Shown piece by piece: positions 1 through 13,122 of a stretch of 64,000 nt of DNA. How positions within the stretch are numbered: the first letter of the stretch is position 1; the number at the start of each line of letters is the position of its first letter. Source of the stretch: Boswellia sacra (taxonomy: Eukaryota; Streptophyta; Magnoliopsida; Sapindales; Burseraceae); NCBI GenBank assembly GCA_013180625.2, contig SNVD02011028.1, forward strand, positions 62,001 through 126,000. Direction: 5' to 3'. Made by a program: the position numbers and the translations under genes. Under the pieces are notes generated by a model. It searched no databases. It was not told the origin of the DNA and worked only from the letters and a program-made list of their open reading frames with translations.

Positions 1-1617
1 CGTCACCAACAAAATTCCTGGGACAGTTAAAAAAGAGAACTCATAAACATTGAAACAAAATATAAGAAAATTCCAAGGAATGTTCAAAAAAATATCATTA
101 AATTGAGCAAGCCATGTATTCTTGTCAACCTATACTCCAATCAAGAACTAAATATATATAAAGATTCCAACAGATAGAAGTTATGAGTATTTAGATTCTG
201 AAAATAATTTAAAAGTCCACTAAACAGAAACTAAGGCCAACAGGAAGCAAACTATTATCATTTAGACATGAACGTTGAAATCTAACAATTTAAATAAACC
301 CAGAAAAGAAATTGTCAATGACTATAATCACAATAAAAAAATTAAAAATAAAAAATAAAAATCAGATATTGGCATTATTCTATTAGACATTTCATCAAAC
401 ACATAGACCTCCTTTCAGCTCCCATCAGACAATTTATCACGCCATTGAACTTACCTCACAGAGTGATGGAATGTAAGGTTCATAAGCACAAAACACCCAA
501 TGAGATTATGATATAAAAGGGCTTGCATTTGACAAATCGGTTGTTGGTCCTAAAGTTTCTACTCTTTGGTTTTGGAGTTCAATCCACTCCAAACAAGCAC
601 GTTACATATGTTTAAGCGTAAAAATACCAAGAACCGAGGGATTAGCTAAACTAAAACTTTAGTATATTGATGATAACATTCAAAAGAAGCCCATTAAGAA
701 AAGGGATGACTGTAGCTTTTTCTCTTGACATGGTAACCCACCCTCATTAGTTTTATTTTTTGTAGTGTTGATCTTCTCTACAAAAGATTTTATTAAATTT
801 GAATGTTTTTAACGAACATAAGAGAAATTTTATGCAATTATTTACTCTTAGAAATTTCAATGTAATTTATGGAGAAAATTGGAATACTTTTCACCTCAAA
901 TTCCAACACCCACTTGTAAGTTACTCTTTGTCTCTTTGATATCACTGCAATCAGCACCAACTAACGAAACTTATAAATTTTTTTGTAAAATAACGAACAC
1001 CTTAGACAAGTTTCCCCGATCGTAAAGGTTCCTAATTTTCCTTGTGCCAAAGAGTTCTCTCTCGTATGATACATGATAATTGTTTAGAAGCAAAATAACA
1101 GGAGAGTCAACCCCATGTATATTCTTAATGGCACTGCTCCCTCATTGCAGAATATATAAGGGTATAATTTTGGGGAATAATTCACATTGGAAGAGAGATT
1201 AATTGCTCAAATTTATTCCTTTCTCAATCACCACCTATGATTCACCTTGTTCTAATAATACAAAATGAACTCCTAGCATTGTAGTTTATGTGTTTCTGAC
1301 TTCATGCCGTAAAGAAAACATAAATATATGGGGAAAGGAAACATGGACTTAATTTCTAGTCTATCTTCATAATGTTTCACCTCGATTAATCGAAATGAGT
1401 TTCCTCCATTCTGCTCATCAGTTCAATTAAATCTCTTCAAATCTCACAACTGGAAGTTGTAGGACGGCTTCAAGCTAGTGCCTCAGCTCCTAGAGCACCG
1501 GCTTGCATACACTGTTAAAAGTACATTACTAACCCTCCAAGCACCCAGATTAAATCTGAGTAATACAATTCAAATTGACACTAAATGCAATTCTATGACA
1601 CCATTAATGACCAGCTA
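1..1617. other. AT-rich sequence without recognisable gene
   Basis: No open reading frame of convincing composition, splice-framed exon or RNA gene was seen on either strand. The sequence is AT-rich with scattered short A/T tracts. It ends at the left edge of a putative LTR. Confidence 0.5.
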
Positions 1618-1662
1618 TGTAACACCCTAAAATTTACTAATGATTATGATATTTTTATGTTA

Positions 1663-1706
<44 letters not shown>

Positions 1707-4700
1707 GTGTGTGTGTGTTGGGTACATGTGTTATTGTAATAAAATAAGGATTGGGGGAGGTGATTGAAAGAATTAAGGAAATGAGGGGCTGAATTGTGTT
1801 TTTTCCTTCATGTTGATCGATATAAACCTCCTAGACTCTAGAAAGACCTATTTTCTTCCCCATTTCTCTTTGAAACGTCCAACAGTCTCTCTCCCTATTT
1901 TTTCCACAATTTTTCCATAGAATCAAGAGGAGATGAAGGAAACAAGAGGCCAAGAGGTAAAGATTTACTTCTATCTCTCTAGCTCTAACCATACCCATAC
2001 AATTAAGTGATGATTTACTGTGATTGTGATATTTCATGTTAAGTATATATCGTAAATTGCTGGAAAAACATAAATTAGAGTGAATTATGGAAGAATATAG
2101 AGATTTGATGATGCTAGAAAGCTAGAAGTAAAGTACGAGCATAAATCCTACAAAGTTGTTTTTTTGTAAGTCCGAAAATTCCCATAAATTTCATGGTTAT
2201 TTGGTAACTCTGAAATTTTTACATGGTAAACTAGACACATCAAGGAGTTTATATAATTTTGAAACACTAAAAAATTCATAGTGTGTGAATTGTAATGAAT
2301 TTTTGAAATTCTGGTTTGAAATTATGAATTCTCCTGTTTTAGAACAGGGCATGGGGAATGCACTCAATTTGAGGGGGAAAATCTTTGTAAAATTTCTTGA
2401 TTTTTAATATGAAAATCTTTAGATATGTTTTCTATTAGACTGTAAATTTTCACAATTTTTGGAGTTGTGTATGAATTTTCATGAATTTCCAAAACTAGAC
2501 TTAAAGAATTGTGAATGATAATTTTCATAACAGAGCATATGGATTAAATTTCATTTGACTAACTTAAACTCCTTGGAAAATGATTATTTTTGGTGGAATG
2601 ACTCTTATATGTGTCTAGTTCTATACTGAAAAGTTTGGTAGATATTTGATAATTGTAAAATTTTATAAAATTATTCAAAGTTGTACTGTTCAGTTGAGAG
2701 GTCAGTAGACAGATTTGCTGTGTGAATGAAATTAAGGATTTTCAAGGAGTATATGACCTTATTTTGACTCAATAAAATTCATGAACTATAATATGTATGT
2801 CTAATTGAGTTTCATGAAGTTTGGTGATGATTAGAAATGAATAACCCCTTATTATAATAATCCAACCAATAGGTGTGTGTGATAGTGTTTAATAAATGAT
2901 GTTGTTGGTTGGTTGAAATATTGTTAACCTATAAGGGGTTTAATTCTTTCTAAATGGACACTTATCAGTGCGTCATGACTATGGCAATGGTTACCAAAGA
3001 GGAAGGAGAAGAAGAAGAGATGAACTTTAAACAACTACTTATCAAGAAATACAGGAAAACAAAATCAAGAGGCGAGGCTAACCAGATAAGTAGCTAGACC
3101 CTTCTGAGGACACAACAGATGTTAACTCTTAACAACATATGTTTGATGATTGTATTTGTGAATATATGTGAAATGTGTTGATGGAATGTGGATGGGACCA
3201 TGAATTCATGGACCTTGATATGAGAAATGTTTTTATTTGGGTTTATAGTGATTTATGAAATGTATGATTTCGCCCACTTTGATGTGTATGTGAGTTACAT
3301 GGTGTAAATTCTATGTGTATGAGATATAGAAATGTGAATGTATCTTCATGTATGTGAATTTGTTATGATATGGCTTAAATAACATTGCCAATGAAACGAT
3401 GTGTGTATATGAAGAATGAAATACATGCCAAACGTTCTAGGATACTAATTCCTCATGTGAGATGGCATGACAAATGAATGTCTATGAAATACCATGTGTA
3501 TTAGAGTTTCATGAATATGTATGAGTGAAAAATAAATGAGATAATTTATATATGAAAATAGTTGTGCAACGATATGATTGAAATACATCGAAGAGTAATG
3601 GAAGGTGTTGGCACGAATAAAAATGTCATTGAGGTTCTATGTGTGTAGAAATGATGCCAATGTATGGATTGTGCACATCCATAAGCGTATATGAGATATG
3701 TAGGCTTATTGTATTTGTGAATGTATATATGATTAATGAGAAGCCTACGTAGAACCTCAATTATGAAAGTGAACTGCAATACTGTGATGTGTGAAGGCAT
3801 GCATCATTGTGTGATGTGTTATGAATTTGAAATTACATGCCAAGCCCATGGGAACATATTGAATATCGAATGTGAAATGTGATACCGTTAAATGCTAGCA
3901 TTATGCTGAATGAATTGTGATAAGCTGTGATTGGGTTAGAAGCTTGACATAGAGCTTCATTTATGTGACTGAAATGTGAAATGTGATATGTAAGTGAAGG
4001 CTTAATTCAGAGCTTCACTTATACGATTGAATGTGAAAACTGATATATGAGTGGCATGCTGCAATTTAGGATACTTGGCTTTCATAGCTTGAGGGGAGGT
4101 CTGGACCATGTGTTTCCCTACATGGGATTCAGTAGCATGGGCCTGGTATCGCCCGAATTGTCATACTAGTCTTGAGTTATTTCAAGTGTACGCATCTCTG
4201 TGTATATGTATTATTCCGTGTGGCAGGATAGAGTCTAGTAGGACTATGTGGCTGTCACCTTTGGGTGATGGCGGATTCATGCAATGTAAGAAATACTCAC
4301 TGCGATAATGTCTTGCCAACAGATGCCGCCAATGGGTGGCTATGTGATATGGGCCCATATATGTAATATGACTGTGATATGATAAGTCCTACCTTGATTA
4401 GAAAGCACTGGTCCTAAGTATCTGTGACTGTACTGTGGAAGCTTTCGAAATTATGTGAAATGGATATCCATATGAACAATGTAGCTAGCTTGTGAAAACT
4501 CATGTGTGAATGATTTATGTGTTTATGGGAGCACATGAGGATATGATAGACTTGTGGAAAGTTTATTTGTAAATGAGACATGTGTATATAATTGGGTGTA
4601 TGTATGGGTGTATTTGATGAGCTTTGACATGGAAAAGCCATGTTTGATTACCTATAGACAGGTATTTATGGAATTAGAAATGTGACTGGATAAGAGAGTA

Positions 4701-5323
4701 ATTAGTCTAGGAAATTGGCCAATGATACAGGGCTGGCACAGGAGCACTATTAAATGATGCAGGAGCGCATCTTTAATCGACCTAAAGAGGTATAGGCAGA
4801 GGAATGGCTTCTTTGTGCCATATCTTTCGCGCTGGAGCGCCACTTGCACTTACTCATGTAAGAGAGAATAGAGAGTTGGTGCATGCGTGGCTCTCCCTTG
4901 GCGCAGGAGCGCGAAACTGAAATTTGCAACGGATTGAAAACAGAAACTTGGAACTGCCGTGCCAGTTCCCTCGCGCAGAGACGCGATCCTTGAACAATAA
5001 AATCGATTTTTTGACTTTCTTAGCAAGGCACTGGTGGCTTGTATACCAAGACATATACAGCAATAGGTGATTTATGGAATAAGTATTAAATAGTAGTCAT
5101 ATTCTGAAATGGTTATCGCCATTATTTATTTTATTTTGAGTGTTATGCCTATTTTTATAATTCTAACTACTTACTGAGTTTCATACTCATCACTAGTCTA
5201 TTGTGTACATCAAGTAATTGATCAGTTAAAGATTATGGGAGGATTTTGGCATAATAACGACTGTGTTCCCTTGGCAAGCTCTTATCCGCTGTAGTATTAC
5301 TCTATTGGATGCAGAGTGTGACA
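1618..5323. mobile_element. Putative Ty3/gypsy-type solo LTR
   Basis: The segment opens with TGTAACACCC and closes with GAGTGTGACA, so its ends form an imperfect inverted repeat of the TGTAACAC type seen in many plant gypsy LTRs. It contains no coding domain. Like the better supported solo LTR at 20328, it carries a phrase like CTTACTGAGTT near its right end (5170-5180). The flanking pentamers (AGCTA and AGTTC) match only partly, so the target duplication is decayed or the right border is wrong. At 3.7 kb it would be a long LTR, and it could be two merged repeats. GC-rich GCGC motifs cluster at 4820-4990. Confidence 0.4.
1665..1719. repeat. Compound microsatellite (AT)n-(GT)n
   Basis: About 20 uninterrupted AT dinucleotides are followed directly by a short GT run. 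It lies just inside the left end of the putative LTR. Confidence 0.9.
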
Positions 5324-7085
5324 AGTTCAGTGTTATATTCACTTAGCGTAAATACACAAAATGTAAGAAGTATACGGTGCTGCATCATTACAAGAATAAA
5401 GTTATAACTGAGGTACATAGTGATCCCAAGAACCCTATGGAGGCCATCTAAAAACATTTGGCATGATAGGACCTTCAGGGTCCGATAAGTAAAAATCAGC
5501 GAAAGCTTCCCCCTCTATAATCACGAGAATGACAAAGCCTCAATGTACATTCTTTAATTTCACATCAGTCACTGATCCACCTTCATTTCCATGTTAACCT
5601 GATCATATTTCCAAATAATTAAACTTGATTTCACCTTATATATTCATGTTTATATATATATATGCTTTTCTAGAACTAAAACCTAACCCTTTGAAGTTGA
5701 TATAAACAAATTGAAGTGGCAAGTTCCCTGACAAACACAATGGTGTGAAAATGGACACCTTGTGGATATGTATCCAAAACTTGAAATATGGATATGAAAT
5801 TTCTGTAGCAAATATACTTACTCAACACATGGTAATGTTAATGATTATGTGTGTATAGTTTTACATATATACTGGCATCTAGAAGTTCTTATCATCAGAC
5901 GATATTGAACTTTAATAATATTTCAATAATGTCTCTCAAGTGTCTCCTCAAAATACTCTTTGCCTTCTTTGAAGTATTCTTGTAAACCCCTTATTAATGT
6001 ACAATAATGTTGATAGATTTTAAGTATAATTAAGTAATTCAATTTCAAATTGCTACTGTTACAGAAAAATTGTCTAAAAGTTTCTTAATTAATTCATATT
6101 CAATAATACATTTTACAATTTATTTTTCAATACACACCATAAAAATCAACTATTCCTTCATTAAACCCTCCCTGAATATACTGAGTTATGTTGATAGCTT
6201 CTCTTTCATTAACTATAAAAAACTCCTACTAGTTTTCACAATCTTTCAGCAATTAACACCTGCCTACTGACCTAAACTCTGACTCAGGAACAATTTTAGG
6301 ATCGTAACCATCTCATTGGTAATCATCAGTAACCATGTAAAGCATTATAATGATAAGTACCTAAGAAACCGATAAAAGGCAGGCAAGCAGGTCAGTCTGA
6401 GTTATCTTACCAGCGGAGTAGCCCAACAGCATCACTTATAGTTCAATTGTGAAGTCCAATCACCTAAAAGAAATAGAGAGGGATAGATCAGATTCAGATG
6501 AAGAAACCTAAAGAACTTCTCACCCAACCACCACAAATCCAACCATTTCACTTACAAGCCACACCAACACACACCCCATAATCCATCACAATCACACCCA
6601 CCTATGGCTACCACCACCACCATAAATAAAAATTTCACCAATGTCCCAGCCCAAAACACAACAACAAATCAACAAAAAATAATTTTCAAAGACTTTTAGA
6701 TTTTAAGAAGAAAAACCAAACCATTATCAGGGATTTACAAATTTTCAACAAAAAAACAGAAACATTATCAGATGCAAATCAAGGCTAGTGGGTTGGGGTT
6801 TGTATAGGTCCTTCTTTGGGCAATGGTCCAGTGGTGATAGGGTGTTCTTAACTGTATGGCAATTAGGGGCGGGCAAATGATGGGTTAGATTTGGCATAAT
6901 TTACTTGAAAATTTACTTTCATATTTGCATCATTTTAGTCCTTAAGAAATATCACTCATGCTCAACCCCATTCAACAGTTTCTGTCATCTTCTTAATTTA
7001 CTAATGGACGGCAATACATAAATTTAGAGCAAATAATATTTAATTAATTTTTTTAAAAAAATTCCAATATGATCTCTTCCCAAAT
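5324..7085. other. Intergenic sequence, no gene recognised
   Basis: AT-rich sequence without a supported ORF or repeat structure. The part at 6480-6760 is A/C-rich and low complexity. It abuts the left border of the tandem duplication. Confidence 0.5.
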
Positions 7086-8880
7086 CAATCTAACATTTGC
7101 CTTCCTTCAATTTTCTCAACAACAAACAACACAACACCAACCACAAGACTTAAAAATAAAAAACTCTACACTTCCTACTGCAACCAAAACTCAAAATCCA
7201 AAAACCCACAAACGGGCTAATTCAATTACTTATCATAAATCCAAAAAAAAAATCTCAAAACCTAAAAAAATCAAAACTAGTCAACTCAATCACCTATCAC
7301 AAACCAAGAAAACTCAAAGCTGAAAACATACAGCACCGGTAATTCAATTACTCATCAAAACCCCAAAAACTCAACCCCAAGAAACACAACAGATTCAACT
7401 AACAATAACAAACCCAGAAAACTCAAAGGCGATACAAATCAAAACCAACAAATTCAACCCCCACAATCGAGCACTGTAACACAATTGCACAATCAAAGCC
7501 GTGCAACCCAGCATACAACCAAAATCTCCTCAAACCCCTTTTAACACAATTGCACCACCAGATGTCCCAACCCCCTGTTTAGACACATAAAAGCCATCAT
7601 ATTCAAGTGAGGTACTGGGACCTAGCTTGGAAAACCAATTGAGAGGAAAGCAAAAACAAAGCATTAAAGAATCAACGACAAGTCATTTAAGAATGTCAAA
7701 ACTTGTGAATTAGGGATTGAAGTACTCACCGGTGGTCGTGCTTCCAATATCCGGTGAGTATGCGAGCCGTCGTCAGTGAAGCAGCGGTGGGGCGACGGTG
7801 TTTGCTTTAAAGGAGGAGGCCACAAGGCGTGAGGGATTTAGAAATAATTTGTTTTGGCTCATATTCTTGAAAAGCACTGGGAAAATAGAAAAATATGATG
7901 ACATAAATTATTATTGATAGATTGAACAATAAAGTAGACGATTAATCTATTTTAATCTTTAAACAATTTATTATTCTTGTTCCTCAATTGAGCAAGAAGA
8001 AAAACTCAACTTACAAAAGAGTAGCCTTTGACTGATGTTTGAGGGATTATGAACAAGAGATATCGGTGCTCAATTATCATGACCACAACTGTGCTTCGCT
8101 CATAGGACGTGATAGGCAAACAGATTTCAATTTTATATTATTTGTTATACTTGTTAAAGATTAAAAATTGGGATAAAGTCACGAACCTCTCATGTCTTTT
8201 ACCTTTATGTCATAGAGATGAGACTTTTATATTTTTTCTAAAAAAAGAGTCCCTACAGTTTTAGAAACGCGTCATAGGCACCCCTTCTGTTACATTTGAG
8301 AAAGGTCATTAAATAGATAAAACTCTGTCAAAAAATTTTTAAATTGTTATTACAACTATTTTTATTTATAAATTTAACTTGGCATAAGATTGTGTTTAAA
8401 ATAACTAATTTGTTAATATTTTCTTGTGTAGGCCTCGTTGGTGTTTATTAAAATCTTCAAGACGATGAAAGTGTTAAAGAGGGGAAGACATTTTGATTTC
8501 TAATGGTTGTTTTGTTTGTGGTACTTCAAGCACTCAAATCATCTAGTACTTGTTATTTTCTTATTGTTCATGTAGGCTACTTGTTTTTAATTCCAATGCT
8601 TGTTATTTGTTGTATAAACATAAGTACTTGAACTTTTAGTATTGTAATGGCATTCATTTTAATTTAAATGTGCACTTTGATGTTATATATAATTATGAAC
8701 TTGAATGTAATCATTCCTATTATGATGTATATAGTTATAAAATATTACAAGTATTACAAATTACCCAAAAAAATTATAAAAATATATATGCATCTAACTT
8801 AAAAATATATATTATACCTACAGCAACGTGTAATGCACGTTGCCAAAAATTTGTCACCTCAGATATTGCAACGTGCATTG

Positions 8881-10738
8881 TGTTGACCCAGGTATGGCAA
8901 CCCAAGAGGGGGGGTGAATTGGGTTTTTATTTATCAAAACGGATTTAGAAAACTTTTCTTGAAAATCAAAATTATTTAACTCTTTCTTTGAGAATAAAGG
9001 TGAAGAAGATGAAAATAGAATGCAATCAAGAGAATAGAAATGAAGAACAATCACAAGTGCAAGTTAATGTAAAGAGATAGGGATAGAGAGAGTGCAAACT
9101 CAATTTACGTGGTTCGGCAAACCTTGCCTACGTCCACGGGCTCCTAGCTCCACGAGCTAAGCTTTCCACTAAGTTGTAGAAATCTTTACAACTTGCTTGA
9201 TGAACAACCTCACCAAGACTTTTTCTTCCAACTCTTGATAACACCACACCAAGAGTTCTTCTTGATGAACAACCTCACCAAGGCAACTTCCTTCAACTCT
9301 TGATAACACCACACCAAGAGTTCTTCTTGATGAACAACCTCACCAAGGCAACTTCCTTCAACTCTTGATAACACCACACCAAGAGTTCTTCTTGATGAAC
9401 AACCTCACCAAGGCAACTTCCTTCAACTCTTGATAACACCACACCAAGAGTTCTTCTTGATGAACAACCTCACCAAGGCAACTTTCCTCAACTCTTGATA
9501 ACACACAACAAGAGTTCTCTTAAGGATAACTATTATCCTTTACAATAATATCTCACTCTCACCACAATACAAAAACAAAGATAATTTTTACAACAAAAGT
9601 ATAACTCTCTTCAAAGAGTAGATAAATAATATAAAAGCTCTCTAGACTTGATATTTCTCTTGCTTTTTGCTTGATAAAATGCTTCTCTTGCACTTCTTGA
9701 ATGCATGGGAGAATGGCTCCTTTTATAGGCAAATGAGATGAACTTAATCAAGTGAAGACACCAACTCCAAATTTTCTGCCCACCATAAAAACCGTAATCT
9801 TGTCTGCCATTTTTGTCAATGTTCCGTTTGAAATTTGAAAATATGTAAAACATAAAAGATCTGCACATTTGAATAAGCTTTCCAACGCATCAAGAACCAA
9901 GTCATTTGGATATCTGTAGCTCAAGATATGGCCAAAACACCATTCGGTGCTCAAGTGACTTGATTTTTCTTCCATGTGTCTGTCCACTGACTTGAATGAT
10001 AATTCTGTCAGCCTTCCATTTGAAATTTGAATTTCTTCAAAACATAAAAGATCTTCATATTTGAATAAGCTTTCCAAAACATTAAGAATCAAAGCATTTG
10101 GATATCTCTATCTTAAGATATGGCCAAAACACCATTCGGTGCTCATGTGAGTTGATTTTTCTTCTCTGTGTCAGTCCACCGAATTGCATGTCAATTATGT
10201 CGGCCTTCTGTTTGAAATTTGAATTTTTTCAAAACATATGAAATGTTCTTCATTAAGTCATCTTTCCAATGCCATAAGAATCAAGTCATTTTGATTTTTC
10301 TAGCTCAAGATATGTCCAAAGGAGTATTCGGTGCTCATGTCAGCTGCTTCCATTTGTCTTCCAACTTGCATGATGATTTGGACAACCTTGCACTTGAAAT
10401 TTGAATTTCATTAAAACATATGAAATGTTATAAATTGAGTAAGCTTTCCAAAGGCTCAAGAATTACGTCATTTGGATATTTGTAGAGATATATATGACCA
10501 ATTGATTGAACATTGCTCATGTGTCACATTCCTTGAGTCAATCCTTGTTCTTAAACTTTGGTGCCTTTAACATGTAGTCTTCTCCTTAGCTTCAACACTT
10601 CATTTTAATAAGCCTCTTCTTGATTTTAAAATTATTTCAATGATCTTACTCTTGCACATAAATAAACATGTTAGTAAATCTCAATTAATCAATGTGTATT
10701 GTTATCATCAAAATTATCATGTAGCCTTAGGGCTAACA
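8881..10738 (-). repeat. 3' LTR of deleted Copia element
   Basis: Runs from TGTTGACCCAGG to TAGGGCTAACA on the plus strand, with TG...CA ends. A TATA-like CTATAAAAGG on the minus strand (9719-9729) marks the likely promoter. It contains five copies of a 65-bp tandem repeat and about four degenerate copies of a roughly 190-bp repeat (around 9820-10440). Confidence 0.92.
9196..9515. repeat. 65-bp tandem repeat in LTR, five copies
   Basis: The phrase GATGAACAACCTCACC recurs at about 9199, 9263, 9328, 9393 and 9458, giving a period of 64-65 bp. The same array has five copies in the partner LTR but only four in the LTRs of the second element. Confidence 0.93.
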
Positions 10739-10752
10739 ATCTCCCCCTTTTT
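10739..10752 (-). other. Polypurine tract of deleted Copia element
   Basis: On the minus strand AAAAAGGGGGAGAT lies directly before the 3' LTR, the position where plus-strand DNA synthesis is primed. A second purine-rich block (GGGGGAG) lies at about 10828-10836. Confidence 0.8.
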
Positions 10753-10936
10753 GATGATGACAAACCATTGATTGCTTTAAAATAATATCTAAAATCAATT
10801 ATAAGAATTACTCCTCCTAAATATATTCTCCCCCTTAACATATGCTACCATTCAAAAATTATCAAAGAAAAATTAAGATATATCCAACATGCCTAATTCT
10901 CTTCTAATTATGCAAAATATATCTTGACTAAGGGGT

Positions 10937-11393
10937 TTAGTCATATTTAGGTCTAGAGACTAATTCCCAAACTTGATTTCTCTCAAATTGGTTCAATTCT
11001 TCTTGCATAGCCAAAATCCAACTTTCGTCATTTTCGGCTTCTTTAAAAGATTTTGGTTCAAATTGAGAGACAAAAGCAAAATGATTACAAAAGTTCTTAA
11101 AAGAAGATCTAGTTTTCATACCTTGTGATGGTTCACCAATAATGAGATCTTTTAGGGTGAGCTTTTGCATACCTCCATTCCTTTGGTAATTCTTGGGAAG
11201 AATTATTTACTTCCTCAAGCTTTTCTTGTTGAAGTTGTAATTCATCTTGGCTCTTTTCATCAAGCCTTGATTCCTTGATTTGCCCTTCAATATCACCATG
11301 TCCGATTACCCTTCTTTTGGCATTATCACCGAAGGTCACATATCCTCCTTTCTTCATTATTAATCTTGAGAATTTGGAGGCATCTCCGGTCAT
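10937..11393 (-). pseudogene. Remnant of Copia pol (protease edge plus pre-RT linker)
   Basis: Two overlapping reading frames encode scraps of the polyprotein. The upstream scrap starts with MTGDASKF, just after the protease active-site region, and jumps directly to the acidic linker (IKESRLDE...) that in the fuller element lies after integrase. The downstream scrap holds AMQEELNQFERNQVWELV, the very start of the reverse transcriptase domain, and then ends. No catalytic Asp of integrase or RT survives. One frame break separates the two pieces near 11150. Confidence 0.85.
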
Positions 11394-11413
11394 AAGCCTT
11401 GAGCATCCACTAT

Positions 11414-13066
11414 CTAAGTACCACTTGTGTTTGCCACTCCTTTGTTTCTACAATCAATATTCAAAGAGAGACTTTTTGGTACCCAAATGTTCTTGGGTCC
11501 TTGGGGGTTAGTTATGGTACTTTTTGGAATCCATATTTGTTTCAAATTAGGATTTCTCTTAATATAGCAAGAATATACTTTGTGTCCTTTTCTTCCACAA
11601 TAAGTACATGAATGATTAGGATTATTCCAAAAAGATGCATGAGCAAAATAATTTTTAAAATACTTTTGATTTTTATGAGTTTTATATCCTAAGCCTCTTT
11701 TATCAAAAACGCACCTTTGGTTTTGTAACATAGAGTTCAAATTTTTTGTGCTTTTTGTAAAACTATCAACAATATTTCTCAAGTCATTATTTTCCTTTTT
11801 CAAAATAACATTTTCTTTCTCCAATTTATCAAAATCCTTTTGTTTTAAAATGTCATTTTCAGTTTTTAATAAATGTATTTGACTTTCCAAACTTTCAAAA
11901 TCTTTTTGCTTTAAAATTTCATTTTCATTTTCTAAAGCTTCATTTATTTCCACCAACTCTTCTAAATGAGATAACATGATTTTTGACTTCTTTTTGAAAG
12001 CATTGATTTTTAAATTTTGTTTATCAACTTGTACATGTAAATTTTGGAATGCTTCAAATAATTCATCATATGAAAACTTAGGATCATAGTTTAGAATACT
12101 TACCTCATCTTCACTTAAAGCCATAAAGCACATGTTTGCCACTTCGCAATCTTCTTCTTCGGTGGAGCTAGCTTCACTATCATCCCAATTTGTGGCTTTC
12201 ATTGCTTTGGATTTCTTGTTTTGACTCTTGAAGTAAGGACAATCCATTCTAGAAATCTTCTTGAATCCTTGGTTTCTTCTAATCATCCTTTTTAGATTTC
12301 TTGTGATGAATGCCAGATCTTCATCATCTCCTTCGTCATCGGAGTCATCTTTTTCTTTCGTTGAAGATTTGAAAGCGATATTTTTCTTTTTCTTGAAATC
12401 TTCTTCATTCTCCTTCAAGGTGATTTCATGAGTCATGAGAGAACCCATAAGTTCTTCTAATGGTAGTTTGGTGAGGTCCTTTGCTTCTTGAATTGCCGTC
12501 ACCTTTGGCTCCCAAGATTTTGGTAGACACCTAAGAATCTTTCTCACCATTTCAACATTAGAATAAGATTTACCAAGAGATTTCAAACTATTAATAATAT
12601 CCGTAAATCTAGTAAACATTTCAGAAATTGATTCATCTTGTTTCATTTTAAAAAGCTCATAACTATGAACTAGCATACTAATTTTAGATTCTTTAACTTG
12701 ATTAGTTCCTTCATGAGTTACTTCAAGTGTATGCCATATTTCTTGTGCCGTAGAACAAGTAGATATTCTATTAAACTCATTTCTATCTAAAGCACAATAT
12801 AACACATTCATAGCTTTAGCATTCAAACTCAATTTCTTTTTATCATTTTCACTAAACTCTTTAGGTTCTTTAAGTATGCATTCCCCATTTTCAATTTTGG
12901 TAGGAACAAAAGGTCCTTCCAAAACAATAGACCATAAATCATAATCAAAAGATTTCAAGAAAATACTCATTCTAGTTTTCCAATAAGAGTAATCACTTCC
13001 ATTAAAAAATGGAGGTCTAGAGATAGAAAGTCCCTCAACATATGAAGTTGAATTAAAAGTTGTCAT
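11414..13066 (-). CDS. Copia gag protein (UBN2/DUF4219 type), 550 aa
   Basis: An uninterrupted 550-residue ORF with the nucleocapsid precursor layout of plant Copia elements. The N-terminal DUF4219-like motif is FFNGSDYSYWKTRM; the gag core follows (YELFKMKQDESISEMFTRF); then come lysine- and acid-rich stretches and a heptad-like coiled coil at about residues 330-420. A CCHC zinc knuckle (CTYCGRKGHKVYSC, CX2CX4HX4C) lies near residue 495. Relative to the gag of the 31491 element, an in-frame gap near 12250 removes most of an additional upstream knuckle. The protein would package element RNA into particles. The ORF opens just after the primer-binding site. It is the only intact retroelement gag ORF in the window. 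Confidence 0.9.
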   Translation of the reverse strand: MTTFNSTSYVEGLSISRPPFFNGSDYSYWKTRMSIFLKSFDYDLWSIVLEGPFVPTKIENGECILKEPKEFSENDKKKLSLNAKAMNVLYCALDRNEFNRISTCSTAQEIWHTLEVTHEGTNQVKESKISMLVHSYELFKMKQDESISEMFTRFTDIINSLKSLGKSYSNVEMVRKILRCLPKSWEPKVTAIQEAKDLTKLPLEELMGSLMTHEITLKENEEDFKKKKNIAFKSSTKEKDDSDDEGDDEDLAFITRNLKRMIRRNQGFKKISRMDCPYFKSQNKKSKAMKATNWDDSEASSTEEEDCEVANMCFMALSEDEVSILNYDPKFSYDELFEAFQNLHVQVDKQNLKINAFKKKSKIMLSHLEELVEINEALENENEILKQKDFESLESQIHLLKTENDILKQKDFDKLEKENVILKKENNDLRNIVDSFTKSTKNLNSMLQNQRCVFDKRGLGYKTHKNQKYFKNYFAHASFWNNPNHSCTYCGRKGHKVYSCYIKRNPNLKQIWIPKSTITNPQGPKNIWVPKSLSLNIDCRNKGVANTSGT

Positions 13067-13108
13067 AGCTCAAAAATCGGTTAAGATTTAAAAAAAATGA
13101 GCAACCTT

Positions 13109-13120
13109 GCTCTGATACCA
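13109..13120 (-). other. Primer-binding site (initiator tRNA-Met)
   Basis: On the minus strand TGGTATCAGAGC lies two bases inside the 5' LTR, the standard plant Copia site complementary to the 3' end of initiator tRNA-Met. Confidence 0.88.
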
Positions 13121-13122
13121 CT

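Noticed and set aside
1585..1767. ORF with alternating Tyr-Ile residues
   Set aside because: It is the translation of the (AT)n microsatellite.
7069..7323. ORFs rich in Thr, Gln, Lys, Asn here and at 17003-17296
   Set aside because: Low-complexity A/C-rich DNA; the two copies share the DNA by duplication, but the ends differ and no domain is present.
9196..9515. Regular repeats resembling a CRISPR array
   Set aside because: There are no unique spacers: the whole 65-bp unit repeats, and it lies inside a plant retrotransposon LTR.
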